A stretch of DNA of 64,000 nucleotides from Allobosea sp. Leaf344 (lineage in GTDB: Bacteria; Pseudomonadota; Alphaproteobacteria; Rhizobiales; Beijerinckiaceae), in assembly GCF_001426225.1 (NCBI RefSeq), contig NZ_LMRT01000009.1:371594-435593 (forward strand), in the 5' to 3' direction. Positions 54,602-63,878 of this stretch are shown piece after piece (the stretch's first letter is position 1; each line of letters begins with the position of its first letter). A program made the translations under genes and the position numbers. The notes beneath the pieces are model-generated. The model did no database searches. It was given only the letters and a program-made list of their open reading frames with translations, and was not told the origin of the DNA.

Positions 54602-56343
54602 CCCGGCGTCTCCCCGCCTCCGCCATCCGGCGCGGCGGCGCCGGCGGGAGCCCGGCACAGCGCCAGCATGGCGCGCGCGATCTCGGCCTCGCCCATGATC
54701 GTCTGCGTCGCGCCGCAGCGAGTCAAATGCGCGACCGCCGCCTCGGAATGGGCGCGGGCGATGATCGGCAGCCCGGCGTGATCATGACGGGCCTGCTCGC
54801 AGACCTGACCGGCCTCGAAACTCTCGGGGATGGCGACGAAGAGCCGCTTCGCCCGCGCCAGCCCGGCCGCGGCCAGCACGACGGGATCGGCCGCATTGCC
54901 GACCAGCACCTCGGCCCCGGCCTTCTGCGCCGCCATCACCGCCTCCGGCTGCTCCTCGATCACCAGCACCGGATCGTTCTGCGCCAGAAGCCCCGCGCCG
55001 AGCAGCGCGCCGACCCGGCCATAGCCGACCACGACCATATGGTCGGACAGCCCGGTCGGGACGATGTCGCGCTCCGGCTCGGCGGCGACGGCCTCCGCCT
55101 CCGCCGCCTGATGCGGCGGCCGGGCCTTGGCGGCCGCCTCGGCGGCGAAGCGGTCGACCAGCGCGAACAAGACGGGATTGAGCAGGATCGACAGGATGGC
55201 GCCGGCCAGGATCAGGTCGCGCGCCTGTTCCGGCAGGATCGCCAGGCTGACGCCGAGCCCGGCCAGGATGAAGGAGAACTCGCCGATCTGGGCCAGCGAG
55301 GCCGAAATCGTCAGCGCCACGCCATTGCTGCGGCCGAAGGCGCGCACGATCAGCCAGGCCGCCAGGGATTTGCCGAACAGGATGATGCCGAGCGTCGCCA
55401 GCAGCGGCAGCGGCGCGCGCAGCAGGATGCCCGGATCGAACAACATCCCGACCGAGACGAAGAACAGCACCGCGAAAGCGTCGCGTAGCGGCAGGGATTC
55501 CTCGGCGGCGCGCTGGCTGAGCGGCGATTCGTTCAGGATCATGCCGGCGAAGAAGGCGCCGAGCGCGAAGGAGACGCCGAACAGGCTGGCCGCGATATAG
55601 GCGACGCCCAGCGCCACCGCGAGCACCGCCAGCCGGAACAGCTCGCGCGAGCCGGTATGCGCCACCCAGTGCAGCACCCAGGGAATGACCCTGCGGCCGA
55701 CGATCAGCATGAAGGCGACGAAGGCGACGACCTTCAGCAGCGTCAGCCCGAGCACGCCCCAGATGCCGATGTCGAAGCGCCCGGCGAAGGGCACCGCGGT
55801 GCCCGGCCGCGCCCCGTTCATCGCATCGGCGATGACCGGGATCAGCACCAGCGCCAGGACCATGGCGAGGTCCTCGACGATCAGCCAGCCGACGGCGATC
55901 CGCCCCTTGTCGGTCTGCACGAGCCGCCGCTCCTGCAGGGCGCGCAGCAGCACCACGGTACTGGCGACCGAAAGCGCGAGGCCGAAGACCAGCCCCGCGA
56001 TCACGGTCCAGCCCAGCGCCAGGCCGAGCCCGAGCCCGAGCAGCGTCGCCACCGAGATCTGCACCAGCGCCCCGGGCACGGCGATGGCACGCACCGACAG
56101 AAGGTCCTTCAGCGAGAAATGCAGCCCGACGCCGAACATCAGGAGGATGACGCCGACCTCGGCCAGCTCGTTGGCGAGCGCCTGGTCCGCGACGAAACCG
56201 GGGGTGAAGGGACCCACCGCCACGCCGGCGAGCAGATAACCCACCAGCGGCGAGATGCGCAGGCGCTGCGCGATGGCTCCGAAGACGAAGGCTAGGCACA
56301 GGCCCGCGACGAGAATGGCGATCAGCGGGCCGTGATGCATCAA
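54598..56343 (-). CDS. CPA2 cation:proton antiporter with TrkA-N domain (YbaL/KefB-like)
   Basis: 581 aa. Residues 1-390 are the Na+/H+ exchanger domain (SPLVGYLLAGVAVGPFTPGFV, ALSVASTVVLLRAL, ISASLAQIGEFSFILAGLG). Residues about 430-545 are a TrkA-N regulatory Rossmann fold (DHMVVVGYGRVGALLG). Probably a K+ efflux or related antiporter gated by nucleotide or glutathione adducts. Confidence 0.92.
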   Translation of the reverse strand: MMHHGPLIAILVAGLCLAFVFGAIAQRLRISPLVGYLLAGVAVGPFTPGFVADQALANELAEVGVILLMFGVGLHFSLKDLLSVRAIAVPGALVQISVATLLGLGLGLALGWTVIAGLVFGLALSVASTVVLLRALQERRLVQTDKGRIAVGWLIVEDLAMVLALVLIPVIADAMNGARPGTAVPFAGRFDIGIWGVLGLTLLKVVAFVAFMLIVGRRVIPWVLHWVAHTGSRELFRLAVLAVALGVAYIAASLFGVSFALGAFFAGMILNESPLSQRAAEESLPLRDAFAVLFFVSVGMLFDPGILLRAPLPLLATLGIILFGKSLAAWLIVRAFGRSNGVALTISASLAQIGEFSFILAGLGVSLAILPEQARDLILAGAILSILLNPVLFALVDRFAAEAAAKARPPHQAAEAEAVAAEPERDIVPTGLSDHMVVVGYGRVGALLGAGLLAQNDPVLVIEEQPEAVMAAQKAGAEVLVGNAADPVVLAAAGLARAKRLFVAIPESFEAGQVCEQARHDHAGLPIIARAHSEAAVAHLTRCGATQTIMGEAEIARAMLALCRAPAGAAAPDGGGGETPG

Positions 56344-56413
56344 GTCTCCGGAGGCATTGGGGTGGAGCGTGCCGCGAACATGACGGCTGATCCGAGCAAT
56401 TTCAACCCGCGGA

Positions 56414-56740
56414 TCAGGCGGATGACTTGGGTTTTTCCAGAAGAATCTGACCCTGTTTCTGAACCCCGATCTTCAGCTTCTCGGCGAAGGCGGCCAGCAG
56501 CCAGGGCAGCATCACCTCAACCTTGACCAGCGTCTCCTCGACCTCGAGCGTCCCGCGGATGGTATAGCCGATGGCGGAGACGCCGAAGCGCAGCGTATCG
56601 CCCTGCCATTCTTCCTCGACCAGCTGCATGCGCGCCATGCCGAGCTTGTCGCGGACGCGGTCGATGCCGCCGCGCAGGCGCGCGACGGCGCCCTCGCGGC
56701 CGAGTTCATGCGAGATGGTCACGGTAACGGGCTTGGCCAT
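56414..56740 (-). CDS. Polyhydroxyalkanoic acid system family protein (PHA_gran_rgn)
   Basis: 108 aa. VTVTISHELGREGAVARLRGGIDRVRDKLG, then WQGDTLRFGVSAIGYTIRGTLEVEETLVKVEVMLPWLLAAFAEKLK matches the PHA granule region family. Found near PHA loci in other bacteria, with unknown molecular role. It supports PHB metabolism in this organism together with bdhA. Confidence 0.82.
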   Translation of the reverse strand: MAKPVTVTISHELGREGAVARLRGGIDRVRDKLGMARMQLVEEEWQGDTLRFGVSAIGYTIRGTLEVEETLVKVEVMLPWLLAAFAEKLKIGVQKQGQILLEKPKSSA

Positions 56741-56771
56741 GCTGCTCCGGCGATCCGATTCGGGTCCCTGC

Positions 56772-56996
56772 TCAACGCTGCGCGCAGCGGGCCCGTTCCG
56801 TCAAAGCCCGGCGGCCATGGGCGGTGACGCGCCAGCGCCCGTCGCTCGGCTCGGCCAGGCCCCGCCGTTTCAGCGTCACCAGCATGGAATCGTCGAAGAT
56901 GAAGTGTTTCGTGTCTTCCTGGAGGCTCTCCAGCGCAATCCATTCGGGATCGGACATCACCCGGCCTTGTGCGATCTGGAAATGCTGTGGGTCCAT
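56772..56996 (-). CDS. Small winged-helix-like hypothetical protein
   Basis: 74 aa from ATG at 56996 with GAGGGAGAGG upstream. ESLQEDTKHFIFDDSMLVTLKRRGLAEPSDGRWRVTAHGRRAL reads as recognition helix and wing of a small winged helix. Family not recognised. 31 bp ahead of the PHA-region gene on the same strand. Confidence 0.65.
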   Translation of the reverse strand: MDPQHFQIAQGRVMSDPEWIALESLQEDTKHFIFDDSMLVTLKRRGLAEPSDGRWRVTAHGRRALTERARCAQR

Positions 56997-57269
56997 GAGC
57001 CTCTCCCTCTCGTCTGCTTGGTGTTGTCTGCGTCCGCTTGGTGGTGGCAGCGCAGGCCTGATGGTAGCTGCGCAGCTGGTGCCTCGCGATCCCATCTCCC
57101 ACCCAATCATGTCGGGCTGATGTCGAAACCGCCGAATTCGCGCGGCGGGAGCTTTCCCCCGCCCTTTGGGAACCCATCCGGACGTGGCTCGTTCACTGGC
57201 CAGGGTGTCGTGACGCGGCCTCCATGAGGCCCCGCGCGACGCGATGTCCACCAGAACCGGAGAACAGCC

Positions 57270-57824
57270 ATGGCGACAATGAACACCTTCCCGCCGGACG
57301 TGCCGAAGAACGCCGATGACAGCACCCTGCAGGGCAAGGCGAGCGAACTGGCGGCCAAGGCCTCCGAGACCGTCAAGGACAGCTACACCAAGGCGCGCGA
57401 CGCGATCAGCGAGGCCGATCCGATGGCGACCGCGCGCGAAGGCGGCGAGATGCTGATGCGCGCCATCGAGAAGAACCCGGTGATGGCCTTCGGCCTCGGC
57501 GCCATCAGCATGGGGCTGATCGCCTGGGCCTCGCTGCGGGAATCGCCGCGCAGCAACTCCTCCTGGCAGAGTTACCAGCCGGATTTCGGCCGCGTCCGCC
57601 GGTTCTTCAACGATTATGCCGGCTCGGCCGCGCATGAAGGCCGCAGCCTGGCGCGCGATTACGGCTCGCAGGCGCGGGAATATGGGGACATGGCCCGTCA
57701 TTACGCCGAGGACGGCTCGCGCATGCTGATGCATCGCGCCGAGAAGGAGCCTCTGGCCGCGATCGTCGGCCTCGGCCTCGCCGTCTATTGCCTCGGCTCG
57801 CTGCTCAGCTCCAACCGTCGCTGA
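57270..57824 (+). CDS. ElaB/YqjD/DUF883-like membrane-anchored protein
   Basis: 184 aa. An Ala/Lys/Glu-rich amphipathic start (LQGKASELAAKASETVKDSYTKARDAISEADP), a membrane segment VMAFGLGAISMGLIAWASL, a tyrosine-rich helical middle (ARDYGSQAREYGDMARHYAEDG) and a second hydrophobic segment near the C-terminus. Such proteins tether ribosomes or are stress-induced in enterics; here the role is inferred only from design. Confidence 0.65.
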   Translation: MATMNTFPPDVPKNADDSTLQGKASELAAKASETVKDSYTKARDAISEADPMATAREGGEMLMRAIEKNPVMAFGLGAISMGLIAWASLRESPRSNSSWQSYQPDFGRVRRFFNDYAGSAAHEGRSLARDYGSQAREYGDMARHYAEDGSRMLMHRAEKEPLAAIVGLGLAVYCLGSLLSSNRR

Positions 57825-57842
57825 GCATAGGCCACAGCAGCA

Positions 57843-57872
57843 AAAACCCCGCGGCCTGCGCCGCGGGGTTTT
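57843..57872. terminator. Bidirectional intrinsic terminator
   Basis: Perfect 13-bp inverted repeat AAAACCCCGCGGC / GCCGCGGGGTTTT with a CTGC loop, giving T-runs in both directions. It lies between convergent genes ending at 57824 and 57915 and serves both. Confidence 0.92.
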
Positions 57873-57914
57873 CGTTTGGCTCGGTGCGGCGGCGCCGCGC
57901 CTGCGGCCCGGCGA

Positions 57915-58205
57915 TCACCAGTAGTAATAGCCGTAGCGGCGCCCGTAATAGGGCCGCGCGGCGGCCGCGCCGATCGCGCCGCCGATGACGCCGGCCGCGA
58001 CACCGGCGGCGACAGCGTTGCTGGCCTCCGCATTGGCGCGGCGATTCTCGGTGTAGTTGGCCGAGCGGCACTGCTGATAGGCCCGGGTCCCGGGCCGGAA
58101 GCCCTGCGACTCGCAGGTGATCTCCGCGTCGATCAGCGATTCCTGTCGCGTCTGGCAGCCCGCAACCAAAAGGGCGAGTGCGCCCGCGACGATGACAATC
58201 TTCAT
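57915..58205 (-). CDS. Glycine-zipper lipoprotein
   Basis: 96 aa. Lipoprotein signal with VAGC lipobox, a CESQGFRPGTRAYQQC segment common in small alphaproteobacterial lipoproteins, an Ala/Gly zipper (AVAAGVAAGVIGGAIGAAAA) and a Tyr-rich end. Likely an outer-membrane or periplasmic envelope protein. RBS AAGGATC. Confidence 0.75.
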   Translation of the reverse strand: MKIVIVAGALALLVAGCQTRQESLIDAEITCESQGFRPGTRAYQQCRSANYTENRRANAEASNAVAAGVAAGVIGGAIGAAAARPYYGRRYGYYYW

Positions 58206-58323
58206 TCTGTAGATCCTTTCAGCCTCCCAGTTGGCTGCGGGACTAAAATGCACGCTCGCCGAGCGGTCAAGCTGAAGTCAGAAATTTAGTTCAAGCAAGG
58301 CTAAGCCTCTGTGCCGATTCAGC

Positions 58324-58578
58324 TTAGGCCATTTTGCGCGGCGGCTTCTCCACGATGCCGGAGCGGGTGATGGTGGCGATCTCGAGCGGCGGTTTGCCCG
58401 ACCGCTCGGCGATGGCGCGATCCTGTTCGATGATCGCGTCGCGCGCCGGCTCGTCGCCGTCGAGACCGCCGAGCAGCGCGGTCGGCACCCGCCGGTTCGA
58501 GGTCCGCGCCCCATTGGTGTAGGTCACGTCGAACATGACGAACTCCGCATCGAGCGGCTTTGATTTCTTGCGAGCCAT
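58324..58578 (-). CDS. Conserved hypothetical protein (84 aa)
   Basis: Basic start MARKKSKPL, then AEFVMFDVTYTNGARTSNRRVPTALLGGLDGDEPARDAIIEQDRAIAERSGKPPLEI. No signal peptide or membrane segment. AGAGGATCGTC precedes the ATG. Family unknown to me. The 260 bp upstream (58579-58838) contain no convincing gene. Confidence 0.65.
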   Translation of the reverse strand: MARKKSKPLDAEFVMFDVTYTNGARTSNRRVPTALLGGLDGDEPARDAIIEQDRAIAERSGKPPLEIATITRSGIVEKPPRKMA

Positions 58579-58838
58579 GACGATCCTCTCGGGGTAGGGC
58601 GCGGCCGCTCACGGGCCCGCGCGGCCCTGCAACGCGCCCTCTGGGCGCGGCTCGGGCACGAGTATTGGCCGGGACGCGTAGACCATAGAGCGCGGCTGCG
58701 CAATGTGGCTCGGCATTTGCTTGGTCGGCCCGCCGCATGGCAGCCTGCATGCCGCCCGATGGGGGCGCGCGCCGCGGGCTTGCCGGGCGCGGCGGCAGCG
58801 GCTTAGCTCGCCGTCTCGGCAAAGGGGAGCCCGCGATC

Positions 58839-59828
58839 TTGAAGATTGTCCTGTTCGGCGGCGTCGGTTTCGTCGGCCTGAATATCGCCGAGGCCTTCCT
58901 GCGCGAGGGCCATGAGGTCGTGATCTTCGACCGGGCGGCGCTGCCCGCCGCGGCGTCCCGCGCCTTCGCCGGGCTTCCCGGACGGCTGACCGCCATCGCC
59001 GCGGATGTCACGGACGGGCAATCCGTCGCCGAGGCGATCACGCAGGGCGTCGATGTCGTGATCATGGGCGCGGCGATCACCGCGGGCTCGGCCCGTGACG
59101 CGGCCGAGCCCGAGACCATCCTGCGCGTCAACCTGCTGGCGCAGATCCCGATCCTCGAGGCGGCGCGGGCGGCCGGCGTGCGCCGGGTGATCAATCTCAG
59201 CTCGGCGGCGGCCTATGGTGCGGCCGGCGACCGCGAAGCGGAGCTGAGCGAAGAGACCCCGGGCGATCCGGTCGGGCTCTATGCCATCACGAAATGGGCG
59301 AGCGAACGCGTCGGCCGACGGCTGGCCGGGCTCTGGGGGCTCGATCTCGTCAGCCTGCGGCTCAGCGGCGTCTTCGGCCCCTGGGAACGCGCGACGGGGG
59401 TGCGCGACACCTTGAGCCCGCAATGCCAGATCCTGGCGGCCGCGGCCGCGGGGCGGGAGGCCGTGCTGGCGCGGCCCGGGCTGCGCGACTGGATCTACGC
59501 GCCGGACGTCGCGCAGGCGGTGCTGCAGGTCGCGGCGGCGCCGCAGCTGGCGCATGGCCTCTACAATGTCTCGACCGGCCGGCGCTTCTCCGCTTTGGAG
59601 TGGGGGCAGGATCTGGCCGAAAATTTCCCCGGCTTCGTCTGCCGCCTGGCGCAGCCGGGGGAGCGGCCGACCATCGACCTGCATGGCGACAGCGACCGCG
59701 CGCCCATGTCGGTGGCACGGCTGGCGCAGGATCTCGGCTGGCGCGCCGCGACCGGATGCGCCGAGAGCGCCGCCGGCCTCGCGGCCTGGTGGCGCGCGAG
59801 CGGGCAGCCATCGGGAGCTCTGTCATGA
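58839..59828 (+). CDS. NAD(P)-dependent epimerase/dehydratase family oxidoreductase
   Basis: 329 aa from TTG at 58839 behind GGGGAG; earlier frame lacks a start with such a site. KIVLFGGVGFVGLNIAEAF binds NAD(P), RVINLSSAAAYG and LYAITKWASERVG give Ser and YxxxK. First gene of a catabolic operon with an SDR, a flavin oxidoreductase and an ABC importer. Substrate probably a sugar acid or polyol derivative, inferred. Confidence 0.85.
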   Translation: MKIVLFGGVGFVGLNIAEAFLREGHEVVIFDRAALPAAASRAFAGLPGRLTAIAADVTDGQSVAEAITQGVDVVIMGAAITAGSARDAAEPETILRVNLLAQIPILEAARAAGVRRVINLSSAAAYGAAGDREAELSEETPGDPVGLYAITKWASERVGRRLAGLWGLDLVSLRLSGVFGPWERATGVRDTLSPQCQILAAAAAGREAVLARPGLRDWIYAPDVAQAVLQVAAAPQLAHGLYNVSTGRRFSALEWGQDLAENFPGFVCRLAQPGERPTIDLHGDSDRAPMSVARLAQDLGWRAATGCAESAAGLAAWWRASGQPSGALS

Positions 59829-60586
59829 AACTCGCCGGCAGGATCGCCATCATCACCGGGGGCGGCTCCGGCATCGGCCGCGCCACCGCGCTGCGCTTCG
59901 CCGCGGAAGGGGCGCAACTCGTGCTGGTCGACCGGGACCGGGCCGCGGCGGAGGAGACCGCTGGCCTGTTGGCCGGAACGGGCCCGCTCCCGCAGATCCA
60001 TGCCGGGGATGTCGGCAAGCCGGGCTTCGCCGAGCGCGTCGCGAGCGAAGCCCTCGCAGCCTTCGGCCGCATCGACGTGCTCGTCACCGCCGCCGGCTTC
60101 TCCAGCGGCGGCACCGTGCTGACGACGACGCCGGAGGATTGGAACGCCGTGTTCAGCGCCAATGTCGGCGGGACCTGGCTGTTCGCCCGGGCGGTCATCC
60201 CGGCCATGCAGCGCCAGGGCAGCGGCGCCATCGTCACCTTCGCCTCGCAGCTGGCTCTGGCGGGCGGGCGCGGCAACAGCGCCTATATCGCGGCCAAGGG
60301 CGCGATCCTGAGCCTGACCCGGACGATGGCGCTCGATTTCGCCGAGCACGGCATCAGGGTCAATGCGATCGCGCCCGGCGCGATCGACACGCCGATGCTG
60401 CGCCGCAGCTTCGCCCGTCATGCCGATCCGCAGCCCGTGCGGGAGGCCTCGCGCAACCGCCATGCGATGAAGCGTTTCGGGCGGGCCGAGGAGGTGGCGG
60501 AGGCGGCCCTCTATCTCGCCAGCGATGCCTCCTCCTTCAGCACCGGCACGACGCTGGTGGTCGATGGCGGCTGGCTGGCGGCGTGA
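59825..60586 (+). CDS. SDR family oxidoreductase
   Basis: 253 aa. GGGSGIGRAT cofactor loop, NAG replaced by TAAG in VLVTAAGFSSGG, catalytic FASQLALAGGRGNSAYIAAKG (Ser, YxxxK), and C-terminal TGTTLVVDGGWLAA. ATG overlaps the previous stop. Likely oxidises the same substrate series as the preceding enzyme. Confidence 0.9.
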   Translation: MKLAGRIAIITGGGSGIGRATALRFAAEGAQLVLVDRDRAAAEETAGLLAGTGPLPQIHAGDVGKPGFAERVASEALAAFGRIDVLVTAAGFSSGGTVLTTTPEDWNAVFSANVGGTWLFARAVIPAMQRQGSGAIVTFASQLALAGGRGNSAYIAAKGAILSLTRTMALDFAEHGIRVNAIAPGAIDTPMLRRSFARHADPQPVREASRNRHAMKRFGRAEEVAEAALYLASDASSFSTGTTLVVDGGWLAA

Positions 60587-60659
60587 ACGTCGCGGAGCGG
60601 GCTCGGGAGCGCGCGGGATCGGGATCGGGCGGGGCGGGAAACAGGGAGATCGGCCCATC

Positions 60660-62075
60660 ATGAAGCATGACGGTCTGGCTGTGCTGGAAAGCCGCGTCGC
60701 GAGCGATCTGGCGCGCATCGCCCATCCGCGTGCGCCCTGGCTCGAGCCCGTGACCGGGCCCGACGGCAAGCCGGCTCATGACGTCGTCATCGTCGGGGCC
60801 GGCCAATCCGGGCTCGCCACCGCCTTCGGGCTGATGCGCTCGCAGGTCGGCAACATCCTCGTCCTCGACAAGGCGGCGCCGGGGCGGGAGGGTCCCTGGC
60901 GCAGCTATGCCCGCATGCACACGTTGCGCAGCCCGAAGGATTTTACCGGGCCCGATCTCGATATTCCGAGCCTCACCTACCAATCCTGGCACGAGGCCAG
61001 ATATGGCGGCGCCAGCTGGGCTGCGCTGTCGCTGATCGCCAAGGAGGATTGGGCGGATTATCTCGACTGGTATCGTCATGTGCTGGCGATCCCGGTGCGC
61101 AACCAGGCGGAATGCGTCGAGATCGCCCCGGCCGAGGGCCTGCTCGCGCTGACGGTGAAGACGGCGGAGGGGCTCGAACGCCTCCATGCCCGCAAGATCG
61201 TGCTGGCGACGGGGCAGGAAGGGCTCGGCGGCTGGACGCTGCCGCCGGTCCTCGCGGCGTTGCCGGCGCAGCGCCGCGCCCATTGCGCCGAGGCGATCGA
61301 TTTCGAGGCGCTGGCCGGGCGGCGCGTCGCGGTGATCGGCGCCGGCGCCTCGGCCTTCGACAATGCCGCCACGGCGCTGGAGGCCGGAGCGGCGCAGGTC
61401 CATCTGCTCTGCCGCCGCGCCGAGGCCCAGGTCATCCAGCCCTATCGCTGGCTGACCTTCCGGGGTTTCCTGCGCCATCTCAGCGATCTCGACGATGCCT
61501 GGCGCTGGCGCTTCATGCAGGCGGTGCTGAGCCTGCGCGAGGGTTTCCCGCAGGCGACCTATGATCGCTGCGCCCGGCACGCGGCCTTCACCCTGCATCT
61601 CGGCGCGCCCGTGCTCAGCGCGGTCGACGCGCCGGGCGGTGTCGTGCTCGGCACCCCGTCCGGGCCGCTGGAAGTCGATTTCGTGATCGCCGCGACCGGC
61701 ATCGACATCGACGCCTCGCTGCGGCCGGAACTGGCGCGTTTCGCCGCGAACATCGCCAGCTGGGCCGATCGCTACACGCCGCCTGCGGAGGAACGGGACG
61801 AGCGGCTCGGCCGCTTCCCCTATCTCGCCGATGATTATTCCCTGGTCGAGCGGGTGCCCGGCACGACGCCCTGGATCGCCGACATCCACCTCTTCACCAT
61901 CGCCTCGACCATGAGCTTCGGGGCCTCCGGCTCCTCGATCAACGCCATGACCACCGCCGTGCCGAAGCTCGTCAACGGGATCACGCGCGGGCTGTTCACC
62001 GCCGATGTCGCGCGGCATTGGGCCTCGTTCAAGGCCTATGACGTGCCGCAGGCGATCCTCGGACCCAGCCCATGA
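60660..62075 (+). CDS. FAD/NAD(P)-binding oxidoreductase (flavin monooxygenase-like)
   Basis: 471 aa. VVIVGAGQSGLATAFGL (about residues 42-58) binds FAD and RVAVIGAGASAFDNAATAL binds NADPH. The region WRSYARMHTLRSPKDFTGPDLDIPSLTYQ is seen in flavoproteins annotated as FAD-dependent urate hydroxylase/FMO-like. It may oxygenate the imported compound. 73 bp after the SDR and 89 bp before the binding-protein gene. Confidence 0.82.
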   Translation: MKHDGLAVLESRVASDLARIAHPRAPWLEPVTGPDGKPAHDVVIVGAGQSGLATAFGLMRSQVGNILVLDKAAPGREGPWRSYARMHTLRSPKDFTGPDLDIPSLTYQSWHEARYGGASWAALSLIAKEDWADYLDWYRHVLAIPVRNQAECVEIAPAEGLLALTVKTAEGLERLHARKIVLATGQEGLGGWTLPPVLAALPAQRRAHCAEAIDFEALAGRRVAVIGAGASAFDNAATALEAGAAQVHLLCRRAEAQVIQPYRWLTFRGFLRHLSDLDDAWRWRFMQAVLSLREGFPQATYDRCARHAAFTLHLGAPVLSAVDAPGGVVLGTPSGPLEVDFVIAATGIDIDASLRPELARFAANIASWADRYTPPAEERDERLGRFPYLADDYSLVERVPGTTPWIADIHLFTIASTMSFGASGSSINAMTTAVPKLVNGITRGLFTADVARHWASFKAYDVPQAILGPSP

Positions 62076-62164
62076 AGGCCACCCGGGAGGGGCATGGCAT
62101 TCGCCTTGCATCCGGTCCCGCACGGAACCAATATGCCCGGACAACAACAACAGGGGATCGGCTC

Positions 62165-63772
62165 ATGAAGATCGCACACACCATCTGGCTCGCCACGGCG
62201 TTGTTGTCCTCCACGGCGCTGCCGGCCCTGGCACAGACGCGCGCGGAGACATTGCGCCACGTCACCGGCGCCGCGATCAACACGCTCGATCCGAACATGC
62301 CCGGCTCGACGCGCGAGGCCTTCGGCCTGAGCCTGCTGACCTATGACCGGCTGCTCTCCTTCGGGCGCAAGCAGCTCGACGGGAAATGGGTGTTCGACCT
62401 CGATAATTTCCACGGCGAACTCGCGGAATCCTACACGGTGAGCCCGGACGGGCTGAAGATCACCTTCAAGCTGCGCAAGGACGCGAAATTCCACGATGGC
62501 AGCCCGGTCACGGCCGAGGATGTGAAATGGTCGCTGGACCGCGCCGTCTCCGCCAATTCCCTGGCCAAGGGCCAGCTGCTGACGGGGTCCCTGACCAGCA
62601 CCGACCAGTTCAAGGTGGTCGATCCCCACACGTTCGAGGTCACGCTGCCCAAGCCGGACAAGCTCGCCCTCGCCAATCTCGCGGTGGTCTATCCCGTGAT
62701 CTTCAACTCCAAGCTCGCCAAATCCAAGGCGACGCCGGAGGATCCCTGGGCGATGGCCTGGCTCAAGGAGAATACCGCCGGCTCCGGCGCCTATGTCATC
62801 GAGAGCTTCAAGCCGGGCGAGACCACGATCCTGCGCCGCAATCCCGACTGGAACCGCGGATCCGCCGACAAGCCCGCCGGCTTCAAGCGCATCATCACCC
62901 AGACGGTGCCGGAGGCGGCGACCCGCGCCAATCTGGTCGAGAAGGGCGATGCCGACATCGTCATCGACCTGCAGGCGACGGATGCGGCCGATCTCGAGAA
63001 GAAGGGCAAGCTCAAGGTCGTCTCGACCCCGCAATACAACGCCATCACCTTCGTCTCGTTCAACACCCAGATGCCGCCCTTCGACAAGCCGGAGGTGCGC
63101 AAGGCCATCGCCGCCGCTTTGCCCTATGAGGACATGTTCAAGGCGGCCCTCTTCGGCCGCGGCGCGCCGCTCTACGGCGCGAACTGGCCCGACGGCAAGG
63201 CGCCGACCGGCGAGACCTTCCCGATCAGGCAGCCGGTGAAGACCGATCTGGCGGAGGCGAAGAAGCAGCTCGCCGCGGCGGGCATGGCGGATGGTTTCTC
63301 CACCACCTTCAGCTTCAATGTCGGCCAGGCCGGCACGGCCGAGCCGATGGCCGCGCTGCTCAAGGAATCGCTGGCCAAGATCGGCATCAAGGTCGACATC
63401 CAGAAACTGCCGGACGCGCAGATGTCGACGCTGATCAACGAGAAGAAGCTGCCCTTCTTCACCGAGGGTATCGTCGCCTGGCTGCCCTCGATGGATTATT
63501 TCTACCGGAACTTCTACATCGGCCCGATCCGCTGGAACTATTCCTCCCTGAACGATCCGCAGATCACCGAATGGGCGCAGACCGCGCGCTTCGAGCAGGA
63601 CAAGGCGAAATATGCCGCCCTCGGCAAGGATCTGAACACCCGGCATTTCGAGCTGATGCCGCAGATCCCGCTCTGGCAGCCATCCCAGGACGCAGTGATG
63701 CAGCCGAGCGTCGAGGGCTATACCTACCAGTTCCACCGCCAGATCGACTTCCGCGATCTGAGCCGCAAATAG
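62165..63772 (+). CDS. Peptide-type ABC substrate-binding protein
   Basis: 535 aa from ATG at 62165; in-frame ATG at 62072 would bury the signal peptide. Signal ends LPALAQ. SBP family 5 features: FKLRKDAKFHDGSPVTAEDVKWSLDRAV, NTAGSGAYVIESFKPGETTILRRNPDW, and a long C-terminal lobe. The importer permease begins 107 bp downstream. Confidence 0.92.
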   Translation: MKIAHTIWLATALLSSTALPALAQTRAETLRHVTGAAINTLDPNMPGSTREAFGLSLLTYDRLLSFGRKQLDGKWVFDLDNFHGELAESYTVSPDGLKITFKLRKDAKFHDGSPVTAEDVKWSLDRAVSANSLAKGQLLTGSLTSTDQFKVVDPHTFEVTLPKPDKLALANLAVVYPVIFNSKLAKSKATPEDPWAMAWLKENTAGSGAYVIESFKPGETTILRRNPDWNRGSADKPAGFKRIITQTVPEAATRANLVEKGDADIVIDLQATDAADLEKKGKLKVVSTPQYNAITFVSFNTQMPPFDKPEVRKAIAAALPYEDMFKAALFGRGAPLYGANWPDGKAPTGETFPIRQPVKTDLAEAKKQLAAAGMADGFSTTFSFNVGQAGTAEPMAALLKESLAKIGIKVDIQKLPDAQMSTLINEKKLPFFTEGIVAWLPSMDYFYRNFYIGPIRWNYSSLNDPQITEWAQTARFEQDKAKYAALGKDLNTRHFELMPQIPLWQPSQDAVMQPSVEGYTYQFHRQIDFRDLSRK

Positions 63773-63780
63773 CGCAGGGC

Positions 63781-63802
63781 CGGGCCGGCGCGAGCCGGCC
63801 CG
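63781..63802 (+). other. Hairpin with GNRA tetraloop after the binding-protein gene
   Basis: Perfect 9-bp stem CGGGCCGGC / GCCGGCCCG closing a GCGA tetraloop, 8 nt after the stop codon. It is the third such hairpin after a binding-protein gene in this window. Probable 3' stabiliser or attenuator. Confidence 0.6.
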
Positions 63803-63878
63803 CGCCGCGGGGCAAGGACGCCCGGCGGCAGCCTCCCGGCAATGAGGGCTCGTTGGTCAGCATGGGTCACTGCAACTG